A stretch of 64,000 nucleotides of DNA, from NCBI RefSeq assembly GCF_024721175.1, contig NZ_CP099399.1, positions 3,428,001 to 3,492,000 of the forward strand. Direction: 5' to 3'. Every line of letters begins with the position of its first letter. Within the stretch, counting starts at the first letter, position 1. This document shows positions 1-10,138 of the stretch, piece by piece. The position numbers and the translations under genes are program-made. This DNA is from Rhizobium sp. Pop5 (GTDB lineage Bacteria; Pseudomonadota; Alphaproteobacteria; Rhizobiales; Rhizobiaceae). Below the pieces are notes generated by a model. It was not told the origin of the DNA and made no database searches. It worked only from the letters and a program-made list of their open reading frames with translations.

Positions 1-163
1 AGTTGGGCGTCGCCAGCACGAGCGTCGTCAGGATCGCGATCCCCATGCCGACCATGCCGTAGAGATTGCCCTTGCGACTGGTGGCCGGATGCGACAGGCC
101 GCGCAGCGCCAGGATGAAGAGGACGCCGGAGACGAGATAAAGGAAGGCTGCGATATTGGTCAT
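1..163 (-). CDS. pntB: NAD(P) transhydrogenase subunit beta, 5' end only
   Basis: Only the first 54 codons lie in the window; the gene continues past the left edge. The start ATG reads MTNIAAFLYLVSGVLF and is followed by hydrophobic segments, as at the N-terminus of PntB, the membrane and NADP(H)-binding subunit of proton-translocating transhydrogenase. The start lies 7 bases after the stop of the pntAB gene, with GGTGAGGG just upstream as ribosome-binding site. Identification rests on this start and on the neighbours: PntB normally completes the operon. The complex uses the proton gradient to reduce NADP+ with NADH at the inner membrane. Confidence 0.9.
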   Translation of the reverse strand, partial: MTNIAAFLYLVSGVLFILALRGLSHPATSRKGNLYGMVGMGIAILTTLVLATPN

Positions 164-170
164 CGATCCC

Positions 171-569
171 TCACCTGTCCTTCTTGCGGTACATCGAAAG
201 CATCCGCTGCGTGACGAGGAAGCCGCCGAAGATATTCACCGAAACAAGCACCAGGGCAACGAAACCGAAGCCAGTCGCAAGCCCGCTGGTGGAGATACCG
301 ACCGCCAGAAGCGCGCCGACGACGATGACGGAGGAGATCGCATTGGTGACGGCCATCAGCGGCGTATGCAGCGCCGGCGTCACCGACCATACGACGTAAT
401 AGCCGACGAAGATCGACAAGACGAAGATCGCGAACTGGAAGACGAAAGGATCGATCGCTCCCCCGGTCGCCGCACTCGCCGCTTCCGGCGCCTGGGCCGC
501 CGCCGTGATGACGGCGGTCACGGCCTGATCGAGCTGCTCCAGCGCTTTGTCCATTGCTTCACTGGCCAT
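171..569 (-). CDS. pntAB: NAD(P) transhydrogenase subunit alpha, membrane part (alpha-2)
   Basis: This 132-residue protein is the separate membrane piece of the alpha subunit, as is usual in alphaproteobacteria, where PntA is split into two genes. After an Ala-rich N-terminal stretch it has three hydrophobic segments (about residues 42-62, 72-95 and 98-118) and ends in a basic tail [11 protein letters not shown]. Its ATG overlaps the stop codon of pntAA (TAATG), a sign of coupled translation, and pntB follows after 7 bases. With PntB it forms the proton channel. Family and order are clear. Confidence 0.92.
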   Translation of the reverse strand: MASEAMDKALEQLDQAVTAVITAAAQAPEAASAATGGAIDPFVFQFAIFVLSIFVGYYVVWSVTPALHTPLMAVTNAISSVIVVGALLAVGISTSGLATGFGFVALVLVSVNIFGGFLVTQRMLSMYRKKDR

Positions 570-1717
570 TAGCTGTCTCCCTTCTTCGCGCCGCCGAAGG
601 CGGGATGAACGACGTCGCCGGCATAGGTCAGCATCGTCGCCTTGACGAGTTCGTCGTCGAGATTGACGACGACGCTCGCGCTTTCCTTGTTGACCATGGT
701 CTCGAGGAAAGTGACGAGGTTCTTGGCGTAGAGCGCCGAGGCGCTGGCCGCGACCCTGCCCGGCATATTGGCGAACCCGATCACCCTGACGCCTTCGACA
801 TCGGCGATCTCGCCGGCGACGACGCCTTCGATATTGCCGCCGCGCTCGACTGCGAGGTCGACGGCGACCGCGCCCGGCTTCATCGAGGCGAGCATGGCGC
901 GCGACACGAGCCGCGGCGCCGGGCGGCCGGGAATGAGGGCGGTGGTGATGACGATGTCCTGCTTGGCGATATGTTCCGCCACCAGGGCTGCCTGCTTGGC
1001 CTGATACTCGGCAGACATCTCCTTGGCGTAGCCGCCTGCCGTTTCCGCCGCCTTGAACTCCTCGTCCTCGACGGCGATGAACTTGGCGCCGAGGGAAGCG
1101 ACCTGCTCCTTGGCGGCCGGGCGGACGTCGGTGGCCGAGACCGCAGCACCCAGGCGGCGCGCGGTCGCGATCGCCTGAAGACCGGCGACGCCGGCGCCCA
1201 TGACGAAGACCTTGGCAGCCGGCACGGTACCTGCCGCCGTCATCATCATCGGCATGGCGCGGTCGTAGACACCAGCCGCTTCGATGACGGCCTGATAGCC
1301 GGCGAGATTGGCCTGGGACGACAGCACGTCCATCGACTGGGCGCGGGTAATGCGCGGCATCAGCTCCATGGCGAATGCCGAAAGGCCCGCACTTGCCAGA
1401 GCCGCGATCGCTTCGTCATTGCCATAAGGATCCATGACGGCGATGACGACGGCGCCGCTCTTATAACCCGAGATCTCGGATGCGCTTGGACGGCGCACCT
1501 TCAGTACCACGTCGGCGGAGGCGGCATCGGCAAAACTGCCGATCCTGGCCCCCACGGCCTCGAACTCGGCGTCCGGAATGCGCGACGGCACGCCGGCGCC
1601 GGCTTCGACGACGACGTCGAAGCCGAAACTCTTCATCTTCTTCACGGTCTCGGCGGAGGCGGAGACACGTGTCTCCCCGTCCGTGTTTTCCCTCGCAACG
1701 AAAATAATATTGCCCAA
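569..1717 (-). CDS. pntAA: NAD(P) transhydrogenase subunit alpha, NAD(H)-binding part (alpha-1)
   Basis: This 382-residue soluble subunit carries the NAD(H)-binding domain I of transhydrogenase. The N-terminus [10 protein letters not shown] and the internal Rossmann stretch [20 protein letters not shown] (about residues 168-188) with [11 protein letters not shown] fit the alanine dehydrogenase/PntA family. The start is a TTG preceded by a strong GGAGGAGGGGG site three bases away, which favours this start over later ones. It is the first gene of pntAA-pntAB-pntB. The protein passes hydride from NADH to NADP+ bound on PntB. Confidence 0.93.
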   Translation of the reverse strand: MGNIIFVARENTDGETRVSASAETVKKMKSFGFDVVVEAGAGVPSRIPDAEFEAVGARIGSFADAASADVVLKVRRPSASEISGYKSGAVVIAVMDPYGNDEAIAALASAGLSAFAMELMPRITRAQSMDVLSSQANLAGYQAVIEAAGVYDRAMPMMMTAAGTVPAAKVFVMGAGVAGLQAIATARRLGAAVSATDVRPAAKEQVASLGAKFIAVEDEEFKAAETAGGYAKEMSAEYQAKQAALVAEHIAKQDIVITTALIPGRPAPRLVSRAMLASMKPGAVAVDLAVERGGNIEGVVAGEIADVEGVRVIGFANMPGRVAASASALYAKNLVTFLETMVNKESASVVVNLDDELVKATMLTYAGDVVHPAFGGAKKGDS

Positions 1718-1811
1718 CTGCCCCCTCCTCCGGGTCAGCCAGACCGCCGCAGGCTCCCCCGCGCGGGCCGAGCATCTAATTCACAAAGCTTCGGAGAAGC
1801 TTCTCCTCCCT

Positions 1812-1853
1812 CAGAGCGCCATGCGTCCTTTCGGACGCGCAAAGGACGCTCTG
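1812..1853. repeat. Short palindromic intergenic repeat, copy 1
   Basis: The sequence between pntAA and the oxidase subunit gene folds back on itself, with CAGAGCG at one end and CGCTCTG at the other and GCGTCCTTT / AAAGGACGC inside. Read on the minus strand it matches the element at 51552-51595 over most of its length, including GCGTCCTTTGCGCGTC. It belongs to a dispersed repeat family and shows no coding potential. Confidence 0.75.
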
Positions 1854-1872
1854 CTCCTCTGAATCTACGCGA

Positions 1873-2097
1873 TCAGCGGAACAGGGCGATGCCCACGGCG
1901 AGAAGAACGATGAAGACGAAAAGGCCACCGAGAAGGCCGGCGCCGCCGAAGAAACCGGCGGTCATCGCAAGCAGGAGGACGACGAGAAGCATCGTGCCGT
2001 ATTTCGTGCCGGCAATGAACATGTTGTAGGTCTGCTCATGTTCCTTGTAATCCATCGGCGCGCCGGTCTCGACCGGTCCGGTATGATGTTCGGCCAT
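1873..2097 (-). CDS. aa3-type cytochrome c oxidase subunit IV, small
   Basis: This 74-residue protein starts MAEHHTGPVETGAPMDYKEH and has two hydrophobic stretches covering its C-terminal two thirds. The motif MDYKEHEQTY before the membrane part is typical of the small alphaproteobacterial subunit IV of aa3 cytochrome oxidase (Pfam COX4_pro_2). I chose the ATG at 2097 rather than the upstream in-frame start at 2157 because a GGGAGA site sits nine bases before it and the extra 20 residues do not resemble the family. In rhizobia it is commonly next to pntAA, as here. Its exact role in the oxidase is unclear. Confidence 0.88.
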   Translation of the reverse strand: MAEHHTGPVETGAPMDYKEHEQTYNMFIAGTKYGTMLLVVLLLAMTAGFFGGAGLLGGLFVFIVLLAVGIALFR

Positions 2098-2263
2098 AAA
2101 ATTCGTCTCCCTCAAATGCCTTTGCGCAGCCTGATTCCCTCGCCGAACGAGGGACATCCCTAGCTGCAGGGATTACACAATGACAGGCGAAAGCGCAATG
2201 CATGAGAATGCCGCAGCCGCCGCTTCGCAACCACCTTCTCTCGAGGCGGGGGAGAAGAAGAAA

Positions 2264-3022
2264 TCAGAGCGGCAGATCGGTGCCGAGTTCGCCTGGCGGC
2301 ACGAAACGCGCCGTCGGAATGATGGTGAGCGGCGGCAGCGTGTCGTTGGGATTGCGCGAAAACATCATGCGCTGTTCGCTGGCGCTGGAGATGAAGAAGG
2401 GATAGCGCGTCAGCAGCTTGCGCCCGACCTCGATCACATTCGTCGCCATCAATGTCACGTCAACCCCGTAACTCTCCGCCAGTCGGCCGGGCACAATGGT
2501 ATCGGCATAGAAGACCCGCTTGTAGAAGGCGGCATGCGGGGGCCGGACGGACTGAATAACGCGGTCAGCCCGGAAATACGCTGCCGCAACGATGGCGGGT
2601 CTCAGCGTCAGATAGGGAACCCATGGCAGGTTGGCGGTGAGCTCCGGATCGGCCGCGAAGCGCGCCGGGTCTATCAAGGTCAGCCCGGCGTCCAAGAGTT
2701 CATCCATCGCCTCGGGAAAGGCTTCTCCGGACCGGCTGACACGATGCTCCGGCGTCACGTGGTGAATGCGGATCGTACTGATCAGTTCACCATAATAGTA
2801 CAGTCCGAAGATATAGGCATGGCTGTCGAAATCGACGTCGTCCAATAGGCCTTCCGGGGCAAGGGACAGCGCGCCATGGGCCTTGTAAGCCTTGTAGCGC
2901 AGGCGCTCCACCTCCTCCATGTCTTCGCTGCTCTCGACGCGGCGATACTCCACATGATCCAGAATTTCCAAGATTTTCGTGCTGAAATCGCTACGCGTGA
3001 ACAGTAACTCTGACATTCTCAT
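2264..3022 (-). CDS. FeeM/LuxI-like N-acyltransferase candidate
   Basis: The product has 252 residues and no signal peptide or membrane segment. Residues about 28-95 read VESSEDMEEVERLRYKAY, then DDVDFDSHAYIFGLYYYGEL and ISTIRIHHVTPEHR, which is the layout of the GNAT-like core shared by N-acyl amino acid synthase FeeM and LuxI autoinducer synthases: an arginine-containing helix, a DxD strand and a strand ending in xTIRxH. Known members transfer fatty acyl groups from acyl carrier protein to amino compounds. The substrate here cannot be read from sequence. The neighbour on the same strand is an EAL protein, but 137 bases separate them. The family assignment is from pattern recognition, so moderate. 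Confidence 0.55.
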   Translation of the reverse strand: MRMSELLFTRSDFSTKILEILDHVEYRRVESSEDMEEVERLRYKAYKAHGALSLAPEGLLDDVDFDSHAYIFGLYYYGELISTIRIHHVTPEHRVSRSGEAFPEAMDELLDAGLTLIDPARFAADPELTANLPWVPYLTLRPAIVAAAYFRADRVIQSVRPPHAAFYKRVFYADTIVPGRLAESYGVDVTLMATNVIEVGRKLLTRYPFFISSASEQRMMFSRNPNDTLPPLTIIPTARFVPPGELGTDLPL

Positions 3023-3159
3023 GATCCGTTGTTAACGAATCATTAATCATACGCCCACGCCATTTAGGCAAGGAAATCCGGCAAATGGCGTCGGATTCAA
3101 AGTATTAAGGTTAACGCGGGTGGAGATTTCCAGCGGGAAAACCGGCCGTTGGCGGGCGC

Positions 3160-5463
3160 TCAGGCGACCTTGTTGCGGCGGCGCTGGACGGTGCGGCGGC
3201 CGACGCCCTGTTGCAGCAGGGTGATATTCTGAGAAGGCACCGGCGGCGAGAAAACATAGCCCTGAACGAGATCGGTGCTGCGGTGCTTGTTGAGCAGAGC
3301 GAGCTGTTCCTCGGTCTCGACGCCCTCGATGACGATCTTCAGGCCGAGTTCCCGAGCGAGATTGACCGTACCGCGCAAGAGCTTGAGGCGGCGGGTATCC
3401 TCGACGATGTTGCGCACGAAGGAGCGGTCGATCTTGACGATGTCGAGCGGCAGCGTGTCGAGATAGCTGAGGCTGGAGAAGCCGGTTCCGAAATCGTCGA
3501 TGGCGATGGTGATGCCGCGGGATCTGAGCTCTGCCAGGATGGCGCGCACCGCCGCCGGCTCGTCGATCAGGCAGCTCTCGGTGACTTCAAGATGCAGCCG
3601 CGCCGCGTCGAGGCCGGAATGGGCAAGCGCGTCGGCGACTACGGACAGGATGTCGGCATTGCGCAGATCCCGCGCAGAAAGGTTGACCGAGACGGCGATA
3701 TGCTCCGGCCAGGTCATGCATTCGCTGCAGGCCTTGAACAGCACGAAGCGGGTGATGTCGGAGATGATGCCCATATCCTCGGCGAGCCGGATGAAGACGT
3801 CGGGCGGGATCGAGCCCTTCTCCGGATGCACCCAGCGCGCTAAGGCCTCGGCGCATTCGATCCTTGATCCGTCAGCCCGGAACATCGGCTGGAAGACGAG
3901 ATGCAGCGCCTGTGCGGCGACCGCTTCGCGCAGATCCGCCTTCAGCTTCTGCTGCTCGATATAGCGTCCGTCCATCTCGCGCTCGAAGCCTGAAATACCG
4001 CCCTTGAAGCGCGACTTGCTCTCGAACAGCGCGAGATCCGCCTTGACGCTCCATTCGTCCAGCGCAAATGCGTCGCTTTCGAGGATCGCATAACCGGCGC
4101 TGAGCGAAACGAGGAAAGTCAGCTCGTCGACCTCGTAGTTGCCCTGAATTGCGGCGTGCACTCGGCGAATCTCGAGGTCGAGCGAGGTTGGATGCTTCGC
4201 ATGCGGGAAGAACAGGATGAACTGGTCTCCCATCAGGCGGCCGAGGATAGCATTGCCGGAGGCCTGCCTGATGCGGGCGGCGATCGCACAGAGCAGATGA
4301 TCCCCGGTGACATGGCCGCGCATGTCGTTGACATGTTTGAACTCGTCGATATCGAGCACCATGAAGCCGAGCGGCCCGGACTTCCTCGAATGTTTGGCAA
4401 GATATTCCTGCACGAGCTGGCCGAAATATTGGCGGTTCGGCAGGCCGGTCAGCGCATCGAAGCGGACCATATGCATGATCTTCTGTTCCGCCTTCACCCG
4501 GCTCGACACATCTTCGAAGATCAGCACGGCACCGCCATCGGCCCTTCGGCTTGCGGAGAATTCGAGCGACAGGCTCTCGGGAAAATGAATGAGCGTGCGC
4601 GACAGGCTTCCCTCGGCGACCTGGGTGAGTTGGCGCAGGATGAGCTCCGGCTGCGAGGCATCCATGAAGCTGTAGCGTGCGCCATAGCGCAGCACGGCCT
4701 CGAGATCGCGGTCCTTTAGCCGCTCCGGCGCACCGATCTTCAGAAGCTCGCAGGCCTTGCGGTTGATGACCTGGACACGGTTTTCGGCATCGACCATGAC
4801 GAGGCCGTGCGGCATATTGTTGAGGGCCGTATCGAAACGGTCGGCGATAATGGTGATTTCCCGGCGCGCAATGACGTTCTCGTAGAGAAACTCGCGCACG
4901 CCGTTCGCCATCGCCCGCGTTGTCAGCCAGAAAGGAATGAGGAAGATCGACAGCACGCCGCGATAGAAATCCATCGCCAGCAGGCTGCAGACGATCATCG
5001 GCAGGCAGCAGAAGAACGTCTGGAGATCGACTGCGAAGCGCGACCCGTAGTTGCGGCCGACGACGGAAACCATGGTCGCCATGGTGACGGAAATGCAGGC
5101 AAGCTCCGCAAAGGAATCGTGCACGACGAAGATGGCGTAGCCGCTGGCGAAGCCGAGAAGAGCGGTGGTGCAGGCTCCGGTGGCAACGAGAACCCTCTCC
5201 CAACGCTCGATCCCGGCGTGCGACAGGGTCTGCTTGTCGACACGATCGAACTGCCGGAAGATGGCCATGCGGACGCCGAAGACCAGAAGGAAGGCGACCG
5301 ACAGCAAGATGTAGATGGAGTATTGCGTCTTGGCGGCTACGGCGAGGCATGTCGCGACATGCACGATGACGCCAACAAGCAACGTCATGCGATTCCCCGA
5401 AAGGGAGCTCACAAACGACAGATACACATCTGTAGGGACCCTGTTCGGGTTATCTGGCTTCAT
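3160..5463 (-). CDS. Membrane PAS / degenerate GGDEF / EAL protein, probable c-di-GMP phosphodiesterase
   Basis: The 767-residue protein has about six hydrophobic segments in residues 1-190, a PAS-like segment (NNMPHGLVMVDAENRVQVIN, about 215-240), a GGDEF-like domain (DALTGLPNR onward) and an EAL domain to the C-terminus. The cyclase active-site loop reads MGDQF instead of GGDEF, so synthesis of c-di-GMP is unlikely. The EAL domain keeps EALARW, NLSARDLR, DDFGTGFSS, KIDRSFV and EGVETEEQ, the residues needed for hydrolysis. I infer a membrane sensor that degrades c-di-GMP. The ATG at 5463 (MKPDNPNRV) follows GGGAAAG; an in-frame start 26 codons upstream is possible but less likely. Confidence 0.9.
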   Translation of the reverse strand: MKPDNPNRVPTDVYLSFVSSLSGNRMTLLVGVIVHVATCLAVAAKTQYSIYILLSVAFLLVFGVRMAIFRQFDRVDKQTLSHAGIERWERVLVATGACTTALLGFASGYAIFVVHDSFAELACISVTMATMVSVVGRNYGSRFAVDLQTFFCCLPMIVCSLLAMDFYRGVLSIFLIPFWLTTRAMANGVREFLYENVIARREITIIADRFDTALNNMPHGLVMVDAENRVQVINRKACELLKIGAPERLKDRDLEAVLRYGARYSFMDASQPELILRQLTQVAEGSLSRTLIHFPESLSLEFSASRRADGGAVLIFEDVSSRVKAEQKIMHMVRFDALTGLPNRQYFGQLVQEYLAKHSRKSGPLGFMVLDIDEFKHVNDMRGHVTGDHLLCAIAARIRQASGNAILGRLMGDQFILFFPHAKHPTSLDLEIRRVHAAIQGNYEVDELTFLVSLSAGYAILESDAFALDEWSVKADLALFESKSRFKGGISGFEREMDGRYIEQQKLKADLREAVAAQALHLVFQPMFRADGSRIECAEALARWVHPEKGSIPPDVFIRLAEDMGIISDITRFVLFKACSECMTWPEHIAVSVNLSARDLRNADILSVVADALAHSGLDAARLHLEVTESCLIDEPAAVRAILAELRSRGITIAIDDFGTGFSSLSYLDTLPLDIVKIDRSFVRNIVEDTRRLKLLRGTVNLARELGLKIVIEGVETEEQLALLNKHRSTDLVQGYVFSPPVPSQNITLLQQGVGRRTVQRRRNKVA

Positions 5464-5792
5464 CCACACTTTCCCTGTGCGCGGGAATTCTAGGGCCAAC
5501 CCTTTAAAAATTGATTTCAATGGAATCAAACATTTGGTCAAATTTTCTAAAACCAGAGCGTGAACCCTACATCCTACGCGAGATAATGCAGCCTACTCGC
5601 GAGATTATTGAAATAATTTATCCACGCCTGGGTTGTCCGAATATTCGGCGAACGCGCAGCCTGCGTTCTGCACCTAAGACTATGCTCCAAGGCGAGGCAT
5701 TTATCCTTCCATTTTCAAAGGCCGTGGTCTACATCGATTGCAAAGAGGGAAAACTGCCGAAACACCGGCAGGATAAGAAGAAGGGGAGGCGA
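5464..5792. other. Gene-free divergent intergenic region
   Basis: These 329 bases separate the divergent EAL gene and the TRAP transporter genes. They are more AT-rich than the surroundings and must hold both promoters. The only structure I see is an imperfect dyad at 5511-5529, TTGATTTC and GGAATCAA around a short centre, which could be an operator. An open frame runs through from 5511 into the dctQ-like gene, but its sequence resembles no part of that family. Confidence 0.6.
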
Positions 5793-6332
5793 ATGTCGGC
5801 ACTTCTGGCCGCCAGCCGGCTGATTGACTCGGTCAGTCGGATCATGGGCAAACTTTCCGAATATATGGTGCTGTTTTGCTGTCTGATCAGCGCTGGAAAC
5901 GCTATCGTCCGCTATGCCTTCAACTACAGTTCGAACGGCTGGCTTGAGATCCAGTGGTATCTCTTCGCCTTCGTCGTCATGCTCGGTGCTTCGCATGCAC
6001 TGCGCAACAACGAGCATGTCCGCGTCGATCTGATCTACGGCGCCGTTTCCGACAAGGCGAAGATCTGGATCGACATCATCGGCCTGATTTTCTTTCTCCT
6101 TCCTGCATGTATCTATCTCACCTGGCTGTGCTGGCCCTTTTTCGCGATCTCCTATCAACAGGGCGAAATATCCGGCAATGCCGGCGGGCTGATCCGCTGG
6201 CCCGTCAAGCTCATCCTCGTCGCCGGCTTCGCATTGCTTTCCCTTCAGGGTGTGTCCGAACTGATCAAGCGGATAGCAGCACTGACCGGCACCATCCGGA
6301 TCGACACGACATACGAAAAGCCGCTGCAGTAA
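5793..6332 (+). CDS. TRAP transporter small membrane subunit (DctQ type)
   Basis: The 179-residue protein has four hydrophobic segments, the arrangement of DctQ proteins, and the stretch NGWLEIQWYLFAFVVMLGAS followed by NEHVRVDLIYG, which is characteristic of the family. The ATG at 5793 follows AAGGGGAGG by three bases, so I prefer it to the open frame extending upstream. The large subunit begins 21 bases downstream. TRAP systems use a sodium gradient to import organic acids bound by a periplasmic protein, here the convergent gene at 7928-9034. Confidence 0.9.
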   Translation: MSALLAASRLIDSVSRIMGKLSEYMVLFCCLISAGNAIVRYAFNYSSNGWLEIQWYLFAFVVMLGASHALRNNEHVRVDLIYGAVSDKAKIWIDIIGLIFFLLPACIYLTWLCWPFFAISYQQGEISGNAGGLIRWPVKLILVAGFALLSLQGVSELIKRIAALTGTIRIDTTYEKPLQ

Positions 6333-6353
6333 GGCGGATGGGGAGGAACGGAT

Positions 6354-7841
6354 TTGTTTGATTTCGGCATCATCCCGCCGGCCATGTTCCTGGGCATGGT
6401 CATCTTCATGCTCTACGGTTTTCCGGTCGCTTTCTCGCTCGCCGCCGTCGGGCTGTTCTTCGGCATCATCGGCATCGCCACGGGCCATTTCGGCGAGGTC
6501 TTTCTGCAAGCCTTGCCGCTGCGCTTCTTCGGCATTGTTTCCAACGACCTGCTGCTCGCCATCCCCTTCTTCACCTTCATGGGAGCGGTGCTGGAGCGCT
6601 GCGGCCTTGCCGAAGACCTGCTCGAAGGCACTGGCAAGCTCTTCGGCGGCATTCCCGGCGGTCTCGCCTATGCCGTCATTCTCGTCGGCGCCGTGCTTGG
6701 CGCGATCACCGGCACGGTGGCGGCCTCCGTCATCACCATGGGGGTGATCTCGCTGCCGATCATGCTGCGCTATGGTTACAGCCCGCGCCTTGCCACCGGC
6801 GTCATCGCCGCCTCGGGCACGATCACCCAGGTGATCCCGCCCTCGCTGGTGCTCGTCGTTCTTGCCGATCAGCTCGGGCGGTCGGTGGGCGACATGTATC
6901 TCGGCGCCATCGGCCCCTCGATCCTGCAGGTGACGATCTTCGTGCTCTTCATCGCGGTGATGTCGATCATCCGGCCGAAATCGATGCCGCCGCTGCCGAA
7001 GGAAGTGCGCGGCGATTTCAACCGGGCGCTGCTGGTAAGGGTGCTGATGGGCATGGTGCCCTCGATCGTGCTTATCTTCCTGGTGCTCGGCACGATCTTC
7101 ATGGGCCTTGCGACGCCGACGGAGGCAGGCGCGCTCGGCGTCGTCGGTGCCATGGCGCTCGCCGCCATGAATCGCCGCCTCACCTGGCCGCTGATCCGTG
7201 AGGCGATGACATCGACCACGCATATCACCTCGATGGTGGTGATGATCCTCATAGGCTCCACCTGTTTCAGCCTGGTCTTCCAGGGGATGGACGGCTCGCG
7301 CTGGATCGAGCATATGCTCTCGGGTCTCCCCGGCGGCCCGGTCGGCTTCCTGATCTTCGTCAACATCTTCATTTTCGTACTCGCCTTCTTTCTCGATTTC
7401 TTCGAGATCGCCTTCATCGTCATCCCGATGCTCGCCCCCGTCGCCTCCAATCTCGGCATCGACCTGATCTGGTTCGGCGTCTTGATCTGCGTCAACATGC
7501 AGACGAGCTTCATGCACCCGCCCTTCGGCTTCGCGCTCTTCTACCTGCGCTCGATCGCCAGCAAGGACGTCAAGACCTCGGATATCTATATGGGCGCGCT
7601 CCCCTGGGTCGGCATGCAGCTCATTCTGGTGGCGATCGTGATCTTCTGGCCGCAATCGGTCACCTACTGGCTGGACCACGGCCCGAAAGTGGACCCGAAC
7701 TCGATCAAGATCGAAGTGCCCGGCGGCCAGCTCGGCCTCCCGCCGGTGGGCGGCGGCGGCAACAACGCGCCGCAGATCCCCGGCTTGACCTTGCCGCCAC
7801 TGAACGGCCTGCCAGGATCGCCGCCGGCGCCCGCCAAATAA
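6354..7841 (+). CDS. TRAP transporter large membrane subunit (DctM type)
   Basis: The 495-residue protein has about twelve hydrophobic segments with family stretches such as AVILVGAVLGAITGTVAAS, GVIAASGTITQVIPPS and FLDFFEIAFIVIPMLAPV. It starts at a TTG with GGGGAGGA seven bases before. It is the ion-coupled transport subunit working with the DctQ-type protein just upstream. The last 55 or so residues after the final membrane span are rich in Pro, Gly and Asn (PPVGGGGNNAPQIPGL), an extension beyond the usual end of DctM. A hairpin terminator follows directly. Confidence 0.92.
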   Translation: MFDFGIIPPAMFLGMVIFMLYGFPVAFSLAAVGLFFGIIGIATGHFGEVFLQALPLRFFGIVSNDLLLAIPFFTFMGAVLERCGLAEDLLEGTGKLFGGIPGGLAYAVILVGAVLGAITGTVAASVITMGVISLPIMLRYGYSPRLATGVIAASGTITQVIPPSLVLVVLADQLGRSVGDMYLGAIGPSILQVTIFVLFIAVMSIIRPKSMPPLPKEVRGDFNRALLVRVLMGMVPSIVLIFLVLGTIFMGLATPTEAGALGVVGAMALAAMNRRLTWPLIREAMTSTTHITSMVVMILIGSTCFSLVFQGMDGSRWIEHMLSGLPGGPVGFLIFVNIFIFVLAFFLDFFEIAFIVIPMLAPVASNLGIDLIWFGVLICVNMQTSFMHPPFGFALFYLRSIASKDVKTSDIYMGALPWVGMQLILVAIVIFWPQSVTYWLDHGPKVDPNSIKIEVPGGQLGLPPVGGGGNNAPQIPGLTLPPLNGLPGSPPAPAK

Positions 7842-7851
7842 CCTGGAAAAG

Positions 7852-7881
7852 AAAACCCCCGGACCGAAATCCGGGGGTTTT
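7852..7881. terminator. Bidirectional hairpin terminator
   Basis: AAAACCCCCGGA and TCCGGGGGTTTT form a perfect 12-bp stem around CCGAAA. With A runs on one side and T runs on the other, it can end transcripts from both strands. It sits between the convergent dctM-like and dctP-like genes of the same TRAP transporter. Confidence 0.9.
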
Positions 7882-7927
7882 GTCATCTGCTGGGATCAAG
7901 CGTCGACGGATGACGTCGGAGAAAAGC

Positions 7928-9073
<1,146 letters not shown>

Positions 9074-9325
9074 TCACCCCTACCCGCAGCGAGGGCAGAG
9101 CTAAGCATGGCGAAGGCCGCGATTCAAGCTTTAGTCTATTAGCCTTTGGCATCAAGACGACAATAAGACAATATCAGCGTATCTATCAAAATCAGCAGCT
9201 TAGCGGCAAATTAGGGCCGCTGCCGAGCCGTCTATGCCGCAATTTGGCCATCGGACACAGCCAAGCGTTGACTTGGCGGCAGTTCTGGCGCCAAAACGAC
9301 ACAGAAAGATTTAACCGGTGCAAAC

Positions 9326-10105
9326 ATGACGAAACCGATCGTTGCCATTCCTGCCGATATCCGCAGTTTCGACGGCGCGACCTGGCACGCCGTGCAGCAT
9401 CAATATTTGCGTGCCGCGCTGAATGCGGCCGGCGTCATGGCCTTCATTATCCCCGCCTTCGAGCAAGGCTACGATGCGGACGCGATCCTCGATCGCGTCG
9501 ACGGCCTCCTGGTTTCCGGCTCGGCCAGCAATGTGCATCCCTCGCTCTACGGCGCCGACGCAACTGAAAGGGACGGCCCCTTCGACTCCGCCCGAGACGC
9601 CACCAGCCTGCCCCTCATCCGCCGCGCCATCGACCGCGCCATCCCGATGCTCGCCATTTGCCGCGGTATTCAGGAGCTGAACGTCGCTCTCGGCGGCTCG
9701 CTCGCAACCGAGATCCAGGAGCAGCCGGGCATCTGGGACCACCGTCGCCCTGAAGGCGTCGACCGCGACGGCATGTATGCCATCCGCCAGACCGTCCACG
9801 TCAAGGAAGGCTCCTGCATCGCAGGCATTCTCGGCGCGGGCGAAATCCGCGTGAATTCCCTGCATCGCCAGGCGATCGCCAGAACCGCACCGCGCCTGCA
9901 GGTGGAAGCCATCGCCGAAGACGGCACGGTAGAGGCGGTCTCCGTCATCGACGCCAAGGCCTTTGCCGTCGGAGTGCAATGGCATCCGGAATATTGGGCC
10001 GAAACCGATAAGCCTTCGAACAAGCTGTTTGCCGCTTTCGGCGACGCCGTGCGCAGTCACGCCGCTGGAAAACTGCAGATAGTCCCGGCACAGGCGATCG
10101 CCTGA
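9326..10105 (+). CDS. Class I glutamine amidotransferase-like hydrolase, PuuD type
   Basis: The 259-residue protein matches the gamma-glutamyl-GABA hydrolase family (peptidase C26). The nucleophile is Cys112 in MLAICRGIQELNVALGG, with the oxyanion segment LLVSGSASNVHPSLYG (residues 61-76) and the catalytic His-x-Glu in VQWHPEYW near residue 220. PuuD releases GABA from gamma-glutamyl-GABA in putrescine breakdown, but close relatives have other substrates and no other puu gene is adjacent, so specificity is uncertain. Its divergent neighbour is the TRAP binding-protein gene across 291 bases. The upstream ribosome-binding site is weak. Confidence 0.85.
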   Translation: MTKPIVAIPADIRSFDGATWHAVQHQYLRAALNAAGVMAFIIPAFEQGYDADAILDRVDGLLVSGSASNVHPSLYGADATERDGPFDSARDATSLPLIRRAIDRAIPMLAICRGIQELNVALGGSLATEIQEQPGIWDHRRPEGVDRDGMYAIRQTVHVKEGSCIAGILGAGEIRVNSLHRQAIARTAPRLQVEAIAEDGTVEAVSVIDAKAFAVGVQWHPEYWAETDKPSNKLFAAFGDAVRSHAAGKLQIVPAQAIA

Positions 10106-10138
10106 CGGCACGCGTCGGCAGGCCGGCAGGCCCTGTTA

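Noticed and set aside
554..2029. 491-codon plus-strand frame over pntAA
   Set aside because: Low-complexity His/Arg/Gly-rich translation opposite a conserved transhydrogenase gene; it also runs across the repeat at 1812-1853.
5715..7886. 723-codon open frame antisense to the TRAP membrane genes
   Set aside because: Composition is dominated by His, Asp, Arg and Glu as expected for the reverse strand of GC-rich membrane-protein genes; no domain, and the plus strand encodes clear DctQ and DctM proteins.
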